A stretch of DNA of 64,000 bases from Paraphoma chrysanthemicola (taxonomy: Eukaryota; Ascomycota; Dothideomycetes; Pleosporales; Phaeosphaeriaceae). The position numbers were made by a program, and so were the translations under genes. The notes under the pieces were generated by a model. The model saw only the letters and a program-made list of their open reading frames with translations, was not told the DNA's origin and searched no databases. Shown here piece by piece: positions 34,071 to 43,879 of the stretch. The stretch lies in assembly GCA_020744225.1 (NCBI GenBank), contig JAGMWG010000015.1:1116001-1180000 (forward strand), given 5' to 3'. Numbering within the stretch: position 1 is the first letter of the stretch; each line of letters starts with the position of its first letter.

Positions 34071-34613
34071 TTGGGACACGCATGGTGGACTAATGCGAGG
34101 TGCTTGCAGGGCTTAGGTCGTAGATCAACAATGTTATTGCCTGATTTTAAAGTTCTCCCAAGTCCCTGGGACCCGACCCCACCTTCCGAGCGGGCACTTC
34201 AACGCGCTTCGGTCCGCTGCAACAGCAACAGGTAACACCCGCAAGCCAAAGGATAAGCGCCAAGTCACAGTCAGGCTTGCCCCTCGTATCCCATATTGCG
34301 CCTGTTAATCCCCGGTGGAGCGTGGGTGCAAATTGCAAACAGCAGCTCATGCTGTTTGCAGCCCACCCATGTGCGACGAGGCATACACCGGTGGAATGCA
34401 TCGCCACAAGCCTGCGCAATCATGTGTAACCAAAAATATTGACACCAGCCAGGTATGATACTGGTGATCCCACCGTGACGGACTGTCGGACATGGAAGGG
34501 TTCTCTTGAAGCTGCTGTGCACACCTCCTTCGAAGCTGCTACAAACCACCAACCTCTCTTTGCCTCTCTTTGCCTCTCTTTGCCTCTCTTTGCTTGAAGC
34601 AGGCGCTTCTACA
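34071..34613. other. Intergenic region (OMT 3' end, MFS promoter)
   Basis: About 540 bp between two plus-strand genes. Its right end has a 10-bp tandem repeat of pyrimidine-rich sequence (see repeat entry). No gene seen. Confidence 0.5.
34553..34593 (+). repeat. 10-bp tandem repeat, about four copies
   Basis: The unit TGCCTCTCTT repeats four times, ending 21 bp before the MFS start codon at 34614. It is pyrimidine-rich on the coding strand, as in many filamentous-fungal leaders near the transcription start. Confidence 0.75.
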
Positions 34614-36388
34614 ATGGAGAAAAACTTTACGCAACTTCCTGAGCGGGTGGTCAGCGAGTCTGCTGACGGCACACCAAGGCCTACAAAGCCGCCTAGGGAC
34701 CTCAACACCATTTCCTGGATCGCAGTCGTCATAGCACTTTTTTCCGCGCTCTTCCTGTTCGCCTTAGACCAGACCATTGTAGCAGATATCCAGCCCCGAA
34801 TCATTCTGGTATTTGGTGATGTCGAAAAACTGCCATGGGTCTCTGTCGCCTACCCGTTGGGCGCTGTTGCGCTCAACCTTCTCGTGTAAGTGAAGCATCC
34901 TTTTAATTCGCGATTTAGCTAACCCTACGCAGCAGCAATTTGTTCATGCTATTCGATAACAAGATATTATTCACTGCCGGCGTTGTTTTGTTCGAGATCG
35001 GCTCTGCAGTATGCGGAGCTGCTCCAAGCATGAATGCGCTCATCATTGGTCGCCTGATTTGCGGCTTTGGTGGCGTCGGAATCTTTGTTGGAAGCATGAA
35101 TCTGCTTTCTGTCCTGACCTCCGAGACCGAGCGACCGATCTACTTGAATCTTGTGGGTTTGACGTGGGGAACAGGTACCGTGTGAGTATTATTTCTTTGA
35201 CTTCCTCAAAATGCGTGGCTGATGCTTCATCGCAGACTTGGGCCGATTGTTGGAGGCGCATTCTCCAGCTCAAAAGCCACATGGAGATGGGCATTTTATA
35301 TCAATCTCTGCGTCGGTGCAGTCATGGCTCCCATCTACCTGATTTTGCTCCCTGGGCACAATCCCCGTCCCGGTGTATCGATTGCTAGTCGCTTGCGTCA
35401 ACTTGACTGGATCGGAGCCACACTTTGCGCCGGTGGCACAACCTGTCTTGTAATGGCCATATCTTTCGGTGGAGCCCTATACGAATGGAACAGCGGTCCG
35501 ACCATAGCCCTGTTCGTTTGTTCCGGCGTTGCTTGGATGCTCTTCGTACTGCAGCAAGCTTTCGCCATCGGCACGACACGAGACCGCCGGCTTTTCCCAG
35601 TCAAATATCTAAAATCCCGCCAGATGAATATCCTCTTCGCACAGACCGCCTCGGCAATTGTTGTTGCTCAAGTTCCTCTATACTTCATACCACTCTTCTT
35701 CCAGTTTGCGAGAGGTGATTCAGCTCTCCAAGCCGGAGTGCGTCTGCTACCATTGGTATTCTTCCAAGTTCTGGGGACCGTACTCAGTGGAGTATACCTG
35801 CAAAAGGTCGGATACTACCTTCCCCTCTACCTTACTGGCGGCATATTTTCCCTCACCGGTGGCCTGCTCTTCTTCTTTGTGAAGCAGAGCACAACTACGG
35901 CAGCCATCTACGGATACAGTGTCATTCTAGGACTGGGATCTGGATTATTCGTGCAGGCTTCTTACCCAGTAGCTCAGCTCAAGGCTGTTGCTGCAGAGAT
36001 TCCAAAGGTGGTGGCATTCATCGGATACGCTCAGATTGCCGGAATCACGCTTTCGCTCAGTATCTCGTCGAGTGCCTTTTTGAATACCACTACGAAGAAA
36101 ATAGCAGAGATCCTACCCATGATGCCTAAGCAGGCTGTTCAACAGGCCGTGACTGGGACTGGCGGAGCATTTCTCGCTACGCTCCAAGATTCACAGAGGA
36201 ACCTCGTCCTAAATGCGATTTGTAGAACGATTGGGAACATTTATGGGACAGTTATTGCAGCGGCTGGTCTTGCTATTGTATTGTCTCTTTTTCTTAAGTG
36301 GGAAAGCATATCGAGAAAAGGTGGTGGAAATGGGCTGGTTGAGAGTGATGTCGAGGGAAGGTCTTCTCGCGACGTTGATACAAGCTAG
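34614..36388 (+). CDS. MFS DHA2-family transporter in the putative biosynthetic cluster
   Basis: Predicted proton-coupled exporter of about 557 residues. Exons 34614-34885, 34933-35181 and 35236-36388, introns 47 and 54 bp. The TM1 motif reads LFLFALDQTIVADIQ, a degenerate version of LDxTIVxxALP. Later landmarks are IIGRLICGFGGVGIFVG and the antiporter motif GTVLGPIVGGAFSSSKATWRWAFY, split over an intron. The following helices read ISFGGALYEWNSGPTI and YFIPLFFQFARGDSALQAGV. The C-terminus is a basic, Ser-rich tail. The start at 34614 (MEKNFTQLPERV) is the first ATG after the tandem repeat. It lies directly downstream of the O-methyltransferase on the same strand and is a candidate for self-protection or secretion of the cluster product. 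Confidence 0.88.
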
Positions 36389-37114
36389 GCAACGTCGCAG
36401 CTCTGCTAGCATGTAATTGTAGAGCTCACCTAAAAATCGCAAAAATTTTATTCAATCCGACTCAATACACCGTGAAGTCCTCGGACAGTTTCTCTCCTTT
36501 ACTTGATAGTTGAACTCAATGTCATCCTCCCAACCTCGTTCTGATGGTGTGTTACACAAATTCGCCATACGTACTACAACATTCCACAACCGTCAGCCCT
36601 CATGCGGTCAGCCTTACCCGTCAGTCTGGTACTCCCGGAGAGTAAGCACTAGTTACACAACACCGGGCGTCAACGACTCTGTACACCTTCACGTCCCAAT
36701 CATCCGGCTTGACCGCTTGGTATCTTGCTGACATGCCTATGGTGGTAGGTGGTACACTGGAGATGTAGTGGATAAGCAGCGCTTAAACTAAAGAGGCAGA
36801 GATCATCAGGTTACAACACACATGAGCCATGCACACGAAACGGGGAGGTCGCAGCCTGTGCCGTGCAGCAGTATCGGGGCTTATCATCACGGCGAAACCA
36901 AGTGCAAAATACAGCCGGAGAATGAATGCGCTAATCTCTTTGATTGCCACCCAGATTAGTAGCGAATCGAGAATTCCAGTCGGAGTATAGCCTAGCTTCG
37001 GGTTCAAGGAGGTGGAAAACAAATCGACATTGCGACCAACTCACCCCGCTCATCGTACCTGCTAGCATCTCACAACACTCTCCTTGATTTCTAGTTGATA
37101 CACGGGACAACTCG
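36389..37114. other. Intergenic region, no gene seen
   Basis: About 730 bp upstream of the second rhodopsin-domain gene. Frames at 36510-36731 and 36783-37022 have no features of proteins. Confidence 0.45.
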
Positions 37115-38483
37115 ATGGCGGTTACCCAGGAAGCTGTCGGCGGCCTTGTCGCGAACACCGTTCTACTCGTCTTGTCTACCATCGTCGTTGGACTGCGATT
37201 TGCTGCGCGAGCGAAAAACAAGGCTTCCTATCAACTCGATGACTGGATCATCGTTTTATCCTTGGTACGTTTTGCTCAGGTTTTGACATCAACATTGTGC
37301 TAATACGTGGTAGGCGTGCGCTGCGGGAATAGGTATAAGCTCGATATGGGCGTATTGCGCAAACGTCAAGGGCGTATTGTTTGAAACTATGACTTATGAG
37401 GTCTATGTTGCATATCGAAAGGTACGAACTCCGACCGAATCCGAGATGTTTGTTGATAGGAAAATAGGTTCTTTTCGTCGACATCCTCATCGCGCACCTT
37501 GTATATGGACTTGTGAAGATATCAGTGCTCTTCTTCTACAAGCGGATATTTTCGGCATTTCCGCTCTTCAGAATCGCGTCAAATGTGCTGATGGGAGTAA
37601 TCATTGCGTGGATGATTAGCGCTTTCTTGGTGAGGACTTTCCGAAGACGCTTCTTTGCCGAAGATGCTGATTTGAACGAAGTCTCTTCTGCTCTCAACCA
37701 AGGGAATCCACAGATTCTGGACACAAAGCCCTGAGCAAGACTCTTCGTCGACATTCTACGTGATCGACTTTCCCGCAGCGCTCACTGCCCATGCAGTCAT
37801 CGACATTATTCTCGATGTCGCAATCCTTATTCTGCCACTGCGTGTGATAGGCAGCCTGAATCTGACCACGAAGAAAAAGATTACAGTCGCGGGTATCTTC
37901 ATGTTGGGTGGTTTGTACGTCATCCCCAAGTACCGAGATATACACGATACTAACGAAGTCTCCAGCTGCTTAGTATGCTCCATAGTCCGACTCACGTACA
38001 CTCGCGAACTCCTGGATTATGTCGGCGCAGATGGGATGAAAAGATTAAGTACGCAACCTACCTACTACCTACCGCCAATGCGTATGATCACTAACATAAG
38101 CAGAACTCTCCGACAACAATGATATGTGGGCTCATATCGAAGCCTTCGCTTCCATCATAACCGCCTGCCTCCCCACCCTCGGCCCCATCTTCCGCGGCTT
38201 TCGCCCTCTCGACGCAATTATCGGGAGTCTGCGATCGGTCTTTACCCTGCGCTCACGAACAAATGGTAGTGACAATGAATCAAGGTTCCAGGCTGTGCAA
38301 TCTGCGCCAAAGCAGGCGCCGAAGGGGGAGAAGCGCGCATGGTATGAACTTACGACGAAAGGGTCGACGGTGCAGGGAGAAGAGTGGGATAGAGATGTTG
38401 AGAGTGGGAGTCAGAACTCGAGGGTGATTATTGTGAAAGACACGTTTTCAATGAGGAGTGGAGAAACGGGGACTCGAGGCTGA
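37115..38483 (+). CDS. Rhodopsin-domain (PTH11-like) membrane protein
   Basis: Seven-helix integral membrane protein of the fungal rhodopsin-domain family, 364 residues. Six exons fit: 37115-37264, 37314-37421, 37468-37629, 37703-37914, 37966-38048 and 38104-38483, introns 46-73 bp. The N-terminus has AVGGLVANTVLLVLSTIVVG and the conserved YQLDDWIIVLSL. Helix 3-4 reads GLVKISVLFFYKRIFS, and helix 5-6 has AHAVIDIILDVAILILPLRVI with the usual Asp. The final exon begins with NNDMWAHIEAFASIITACLPTLGPIFR, a strong family signature, then a Ser/Lys-rich tail. The fourth exon boundary (acceptor AAG at 37702) is the least certain. It sits inside the putative cluster, but similar genes are common elsewhere, so a role in the pathway is only a guess. 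Confidence 0.8.
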
Positions 38484-39079
38484 GTTGCTTTTCAATTTAA
38501 GTTGGTGGGAAGATCGCTGGACAAGATGTGGAAAGAGTTATTATAGATCGATCCCTTTGTCGGGTTATGAGATATACTGTGATAGATAGCTGTACAAAAT
38601 TCTCAGGTGTCACGTGCCAAATCTGTTGCATATTCTGAACATAGCTAATACATTACGCAAGCCAATCACCATTTACCAAAATGGGGCATAGTGCGAAATC
38701 TTCTAGCTCAAGTCATGGTAATTGCGACAAGACGTTCACCATCATGGTCACAAGATTTACCCCGCAACGACTCCGGCAGCAACAACAGTCATGCCACTTC
38801 GCAAATAATCATCTCGAGCAATAGTACTGGGGTTTTGCCACCGAGGTACAGAGCCCCCGTATTGAGCACCCTTCGCACGCGTGTCGATCTCGTTCGGTGT
38901 CCGAAACCAAACTCCCGGGATCTGGCTTGAACAAAGGCTGTGTAACTTCGGCTGAAGACAGGGCGACCGGTGACGGACGATCTTCGTCCAACACCACTCA
39001 TGCACAACGCACGCACTTTGAGTGAGTGTGTACATTCCCAGCAAGGTGCAGATGGTACCGAAATGGGTTATTTCTAGGG
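38484..39079. other. Convergent 3' region, no gene seen
   Basis: About 600 bp between the stop codons of the rhodopsin-domain gene and P450-2. Frames at 38691-39044 are unsupported. Confidence 0.45.
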
Positions 39080-40803
39080 TTACAATGTCTTGCCTACAGG
39101 AGAAAATGCAACCTTCAACCCAGCAAATTCAGTAACCCAGTACATCTTCAATCGCACGTCGCTGGGATTGCATGCAAGGCTGACGTCAAAAGTTTCATGT
39201 ATAGCTCTTACGGCAGTACGCAGCTGCAGCATAGCGAGTTCGCGCCCCGAACAAGCTCGGTTGCCTTTGCCGAACTAACGAATGCCATTAGCGACCAAAG
39301 TTTGGGGGTGAGGGAAGAGCCGGTCTTACCACTAAGTAATTTCGTTCCATTAGCTTTGCCCTCGCGGCGTCGGCCTCAAGCCATCTCTCAGGCCTGAAGG
39401 ACTCCGCATCGTCGCCGTAGACTATTGGGTCGCGGTGGGCGGCGTGTGGGTGGATGCTGACTACTGTGTTCTCGGGTATGTGAAGTCCATCGACTTGGAA
39501 TTCGGGTGGTGCAAGGCGCTCCATGGGCATGGGATTCGGAGCATACAGGCGCAAGGACTCTTTGATTATTGCTGTTCTGTGACTGTTAGCTACTACGATC
39601 CATCCGTGAACATTCGACTAACAGGTAAAGATCATCTGCGCCAGTGAGGTCTCCATCATTGCCAATTTTTTCATGTCGAAGAAGTTTACAAAGCTTGTCG
39701 TAGGTGCGTGGATTCGTTGTCAAGCTGTAGATTATGCTGTTCAAGCTCACAGCAAGTTCCATGCCAGGGGCAAAACTGCTCCATGTTATTACTATCGACG
39801 AGATTTTGTAGACGGGAGATACTTACAACGCTTCAAATAATAAATTCATGATTTCTTTGCGCTCAAAATGATCATTGACATTTCGTTCCTTCAATAGCTT
39901 ACACATGAATGCGTTTCCGCACTCATGTGCCGTGGTTTGGTGCAGCTGAAGCCGCTCATCAAATATCTGAACGCGAAAGATTAGCCGTTGATATCTTGGA
40001 GGTAATGTTCATGCAACGTACCTTCATCGCAGTCTCAACCGGATGGCCGTGCCTCTGGAACATTTGAAAGAAGTTGGTGACTCGCTGGCTTCCCAATAGC
40101 GGGCACCCATACTCTGGAACTTGCCCAAGCACCGAGGCGCCTTTGATGATGTGGAAAAGGCTAGCGAGCATTCCGTTGAAGTCAGACCCAGTATCTAGGT
40201 AACCACAAGCTTCGCCAAATACTATATGGTGACTTAGGTCGAAAGCCCAGAAGCATGCCCACTGCCACAAGTCGATTGGCTGGCCCTTAGATTGGTGCAT
40301 CTTTTCGAGTAATATGGCCACGCTAGACTTGATGGGATCTGTGAAGTTGGTAGGGACTGAAGTCATGTGCGCGACCAGTATGCGTTTTAAGGGTCTCTGC
40401 TTGAGAGGGTCGTAGACAGTAAAGATGGTGTCCATAGGTATGCCCTTGTACATGGGACGGAAGATCTGGTAGAACGAGGTCTGCAAGTTGAGCAAGCGCA
40501 GATGTTGAAATGTATGTACACGCGTACCTTTTTGAACTTGTTTCGAAAGTCGTAGACAACAGGGATCAGCTCAGAGTCGAACAGCGAGATGTGATTCGGG
40601 CCTGTTCGAACAACAGCGCCATACTGTCGAGACAAGTCGTAGTATCGCAGCGGACCATCTCCGCCTAGGCATAACCAGATACGATAGAACTTAGTCAAAC
40701 GGCCGGCAAGAGGTCCAGGGATGCGGTCCGAAAAGAAAAAGTTCTTGAGCGAGGTAAATACCACAAAAGCGAGCAAGACAAACCCAACAACGGTGAATTG
40801 CAT
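39080..40803 (-). CDS. Cytochrome P450, pisatin-demethylase-like (P450-2)
   Basis: ER-anchored monooxygenase of 489 residues built from six exons: 40803-40528, 40480-40022, 39966-39827, 39775-39623, 39576-39330 and 39274-39080, all in phase. The anchor is QFTVVGFVLLAFVVFTSLK. It then has DRIPGPLAGRLTKFYR and the substrate-region pattern GAVVRTGPNHISLFD typical of pisatin-demethylase-type fungal P450s. K-helix ESLRLY, SFRPERWLE, and heme loop FGKGNRACSGRELA are intact. Unusual feature: in the I-helix the canonical AGxDTT/S segment reads APGMELAVS, so the conserved Gly, acid and Thr positions are all changed. The enzyme could be a non-classical oxidase or isomerase, or altered in function. It is divergent from P450-3 across 266 bp. 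Confidence 0.88.
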
Positions 40804-41069
40804 CGCTGCTTATCAAATATTTAAAATACTGCATCATGATGTTGGGCGGCACAGACGCGCAATATAAGGCAACGGTACTGGGTCGAGCGTAAGAGTTACA
40901 CTGCATCACCGCCAAGCCCGGCAAGTGCATGCAGGTGACACAACCCTTGTCACTGCCGCAAAGGGTCTCACCTCCCCTCCCACACTTTATTTCTCGAACT
41001 GCTGCACTATCCACTCACTTCTTCCAACCAAGGCTCTTTTTCGAAAATCAAGCCTTGCCAGCATCAACA
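40804..41069. promoter_or_regulatory. Divergent promoter between P450-2 and P450-3
   Basis: 266 bp separate two start codons on opposite strands, so the two P450 genes share a compact bidirectional promoter and are likely co-expressed. No TATA box was identified with certainty. Confidence 0.5.
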
Positions 41070-42652
41070 ATGGCGGTTCTTCTCACCTTGATACTCGCCA
41101 GCTTTGTTCTGGTGGCGTCCAGAATCGTGCGGCGACGCAAACGCGAGAGCTACGCCGCAATCCAGGCAGGATGCGGCGAGGTTGAGACTTTCTGGTCCAA
41201 AGATCCTCTCTTCCACATGGATTTCACTGTCAAATCCCATCTGGACCAAAACCTGACAAAACGTTGTCATGCACAACATGGCGCTACTTACCTAGTGGAC
41301 TCACTCTTCGACATTACTTCCCTTCATACTATAGCACCCGAAAACTTAGCCGCGTTGCATTCTCAGGGCAAAGAATATGGCGTCCAGGCACTTCGACTAG
41401 CTGGCATGGAGCTTTTCTGCGGTCATGGTTTGTTGACAACTGACGGAGCCTTGTGGAGTAAGTCGAGAAAGATGCTCAAGCCGACGTTCGATCGAGTAAA
41501 CATATCGGACCTTGGCTTTCTGGACCGAGAAACAGATGCGCTCTTCGCCAAGATAGAAGATGGTACTACAATTGACCTCCAGGAGCATCTCTTTCTCATG
41601 GTACGTACCGATGCGTCCTTAATCTTCCCATGCTGAAGAAGAGAATAGTTCGCGAAAACATCGATTAGGTTTCTCTTAGGGATTGACACTGCAGCTGAGT
41701 CCAAGGGCGCCCCTTGCACCGCAGAGGAGTTCATACAAGCTTTCCATGCCTCGCTCTTCGGTACTGGAATGCGCATTGTTCTCGGCCCGCTGAGATTTCT
41801 CGTCAAGTTTCAGGCTCCACGCGAACGCGCACACGCGTATCTCGACTACTACGTCCAGCAAGCCCTTAGCGAGAACTCCTCATCCCCCACGACGGCTGGC
41901 GGCTCGGCTCCAGGAAAGGGCAGCCTAGTCAAGGGACTAGCAGCGCAGACAGACGACACGGTGTATATGCGCAACCAGATACTCCAAGGAATGATGGCCT
42001 CCCAAGAGACTACCGCGGTCCTCATCGCAAACTGCATCTTCCTCTTAGCCCGGCACAAGGATCACTGGGAGCAGCTGCGTGCGACGGTGCGGCAGCGTGG
42101 CGAAGATCTCTTCACATTCGAACACCTCAGCAACTTTGCGCTCGTCCAGAACATCATCGCAGAATGTAAGTTGGCCTCATCAGGGATCTGGCTTGAGACA
42201 CTAAGTACCATCTAGCTCTCCGCTTGTATCCGATTTTCCCGATCATGGCCCGCATTGCTTCCACGGACACGACCCTACCCGTTGGCGGTGGCCCAAACAA
42301 AGATCAACCAGTCTACGTCGCCAAGGGCAGCAGAGTTCAGACAAGCTTTGTCGCGCTACACCGCAATCCGTCGGTCTTCTCTACTTCAGCAGAGGACGCA
42401 GACATGGAGGCCTTTATTCCCGAGCGCTGGAACAAGATCCGACCCAAGCAGTGGGAATACATGCCCTTCGGCGGCGGTAACCGGGCGTGCCTTGGCAGGG
42501 AGAAAGTGCTGGCCGAGACTGCATTCGTGCTATGTCGCCTGGCGCAGAGATTCGAGAAGCTGGAAAGCCGGGACAAGAATCCATGGAAGGGACATCAGAC
42601 GCTCACGGCCAAGAATGCGAATGGGTGCAAAGTCGCGCTGTACCGTGCTTGA
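41070..42652 (+). CDS. Cytochrome P450, CYP52-like (P450-3)
   Basis: Monooxygenase of 494 residues. Exons 41070-41600, 41649-42165 and 42216-42652, introns 48 and 50 bp. Anchor MAVLLTLILASFVLVASRIV; C-helix region SKSRKMLKPTFDRVNI; I-helix MASQETTAVLIANCIFLLARH with the expected acid and Thr-Thr; ExxR in AESLRLYP; FIPERWN; heme loop FGGGNRACLGREKV with the axial Cys. The C-terminal AKNANGCKVALYRA almost repeats the end of P450-1, so the two are paralogs, though diverged elsewhere. The exon 1-2 junction uses an AATAG acceptor that gives FAKTSIRFLLGIDTAAES, as expected for the family. The neighbourhood suggests a tailoring role; the true substrate may equally be a fatty acid. Confidence 0.9.
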
Positions 42653-42954
42653 GTGCTTGCAGAGCGTCGAGCTTTCTGCGATAATGGTAACAAGAGTGGG
42701 AATGATTACGAGGAGTGTTCATTCAGTTCGAGTAGCTTGGTGGGGGCGGGGTAATCATACCGTCGGCCGTAGCGCGACGAACCCCTGCAATAACAACTCG
42801 GCAGTTGACAGGTCGTGTGGGACAAGTATCCTACGTCGGCATCATGCTGATCACAAGGTACTCGCTCGATAGCGACATAAGAACATGATTTCCAAAACTC
42901 GCTCCTTGACTCTTTTGCGCGTTCTTTCTCCAACCCCTTTGTCCGTGTACCCTG
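42653..42954. other. Short intergenic region
   Basis: About 300 bp between P450-3 and the F-box gene, both on the plus strand. Nothing recognisable. Confidence 0.5.
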
Positions 42955-43602
42955 ATGGCCTCAACAACACCAATGACAATCTCCGCAATGACGTCGTCAT
43001 CAGCATCTCTCATACCAACAACACCTCCGACCATTCTCTCACTTCCTGAGGAAATTCTTCTCCAGATTCTCGCATTCTTTCCTCTTCCCACACATATCCA
43101 TACCATCTACGCACTCACCCTAACCTCCCGCGCGCTCAATCGCATCTCCACACCCCATCTGTACACACACATCACTCTCACCCCATCCTCGTTCCCGTAC
43201 CTACGTCCTCTTGCCCTGCTCCTCTGGACGAGTCCAAAGCACGCGGCTCTTGTGCGCAGTTTCGCGGTCCGCAAGGCGTATGGCGGAGATATTTTAGTCG
43301 GGTGGCCCAAGTGGAAGGATGTGGATTTAGATGCAGTGGTGCGTGAGATGGTGGAAAGGTACATTGCAGTGGGCGTGGAAGGCGGGAGTGCGACGTTGGA
43401 AAGTGGGGAAGGTGTTGGGAACGAAAATGCAACGGTTATGGGAAAAGCGGAAAGTGAAAGAATAGAATGGTTCAAGAAAGTCAGGGAGGAAGGCGAGTGG
43501 ATGAGTATTTGTGGGTTGTTGTTGAGGAGCTTGAAGGGCGTGGAGAGGATGGAGTTTGATGGGTGGAGTTTGGTGGATCCGAGGGCGAAGGGGTGGAGAT
43601 GA
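42955..43602 (+). CDS. F-box-like protein
   Basis: Single-exon protein of 215 residues with an N-terminal F-box (about residues 25-70): TILSLPEEILLQILAFFPLP, then IYALTLTSRALNRISTPHLYTHI. F-box proteins link substrates to SCF ubiquitin ligases through Skp1. The rest has no recognisable repeats apart from Glu/Gly-rich sequence near 130-160 and a Trp-rich end. The protein is short for a fungal F-box protein, and the C-terminal substrate-binding part may be reduced. It marks the left boundary of the chitin-related block; another F-box gene lies at 57026. Confidence 0.75.
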   Translation: MASTTPMTISAMTSSSASLIPTTPPTILSLPEEILLQILAFFPLPTHIHTIYALTLTSRALNRISTPHLYTHITLTPSSFPYLRPLALLLWTSPKHAALVRSFAVRKAYGGDILVGWPKWKDVDLDAVVREMVERYIAVGVEGGSATLESGEGVGNENATVMGKAESERIEWFKKVREEGEWMSICGLLLRSLKGVERMEFDGWSLVDPRAKGWR

Positions 43603-43879
43603 TGCCGAGGAAGAGATGCTGACGAAGCGGGCAAGGAAGATATCCTAGTAACAATGTCTAGATAGTGCAGGGAACGCGAAAATGGAGCGGCGATAGCAAC
43701 TAGCTTCCCAAGTCAAGCTCTTCAACGCGTAGTGTAAGAAAGGTATAGATAAAGAGCATCTGAAGGAAATATCAAGAGTGCACAAAATACTACTACAACA
43801 CCGCACGGCGGGATCCATGACGGCGCAATGCGAGGATAGAATCCAACCTTTCGAAACGACCACCTAATGAGAAGGTCGA

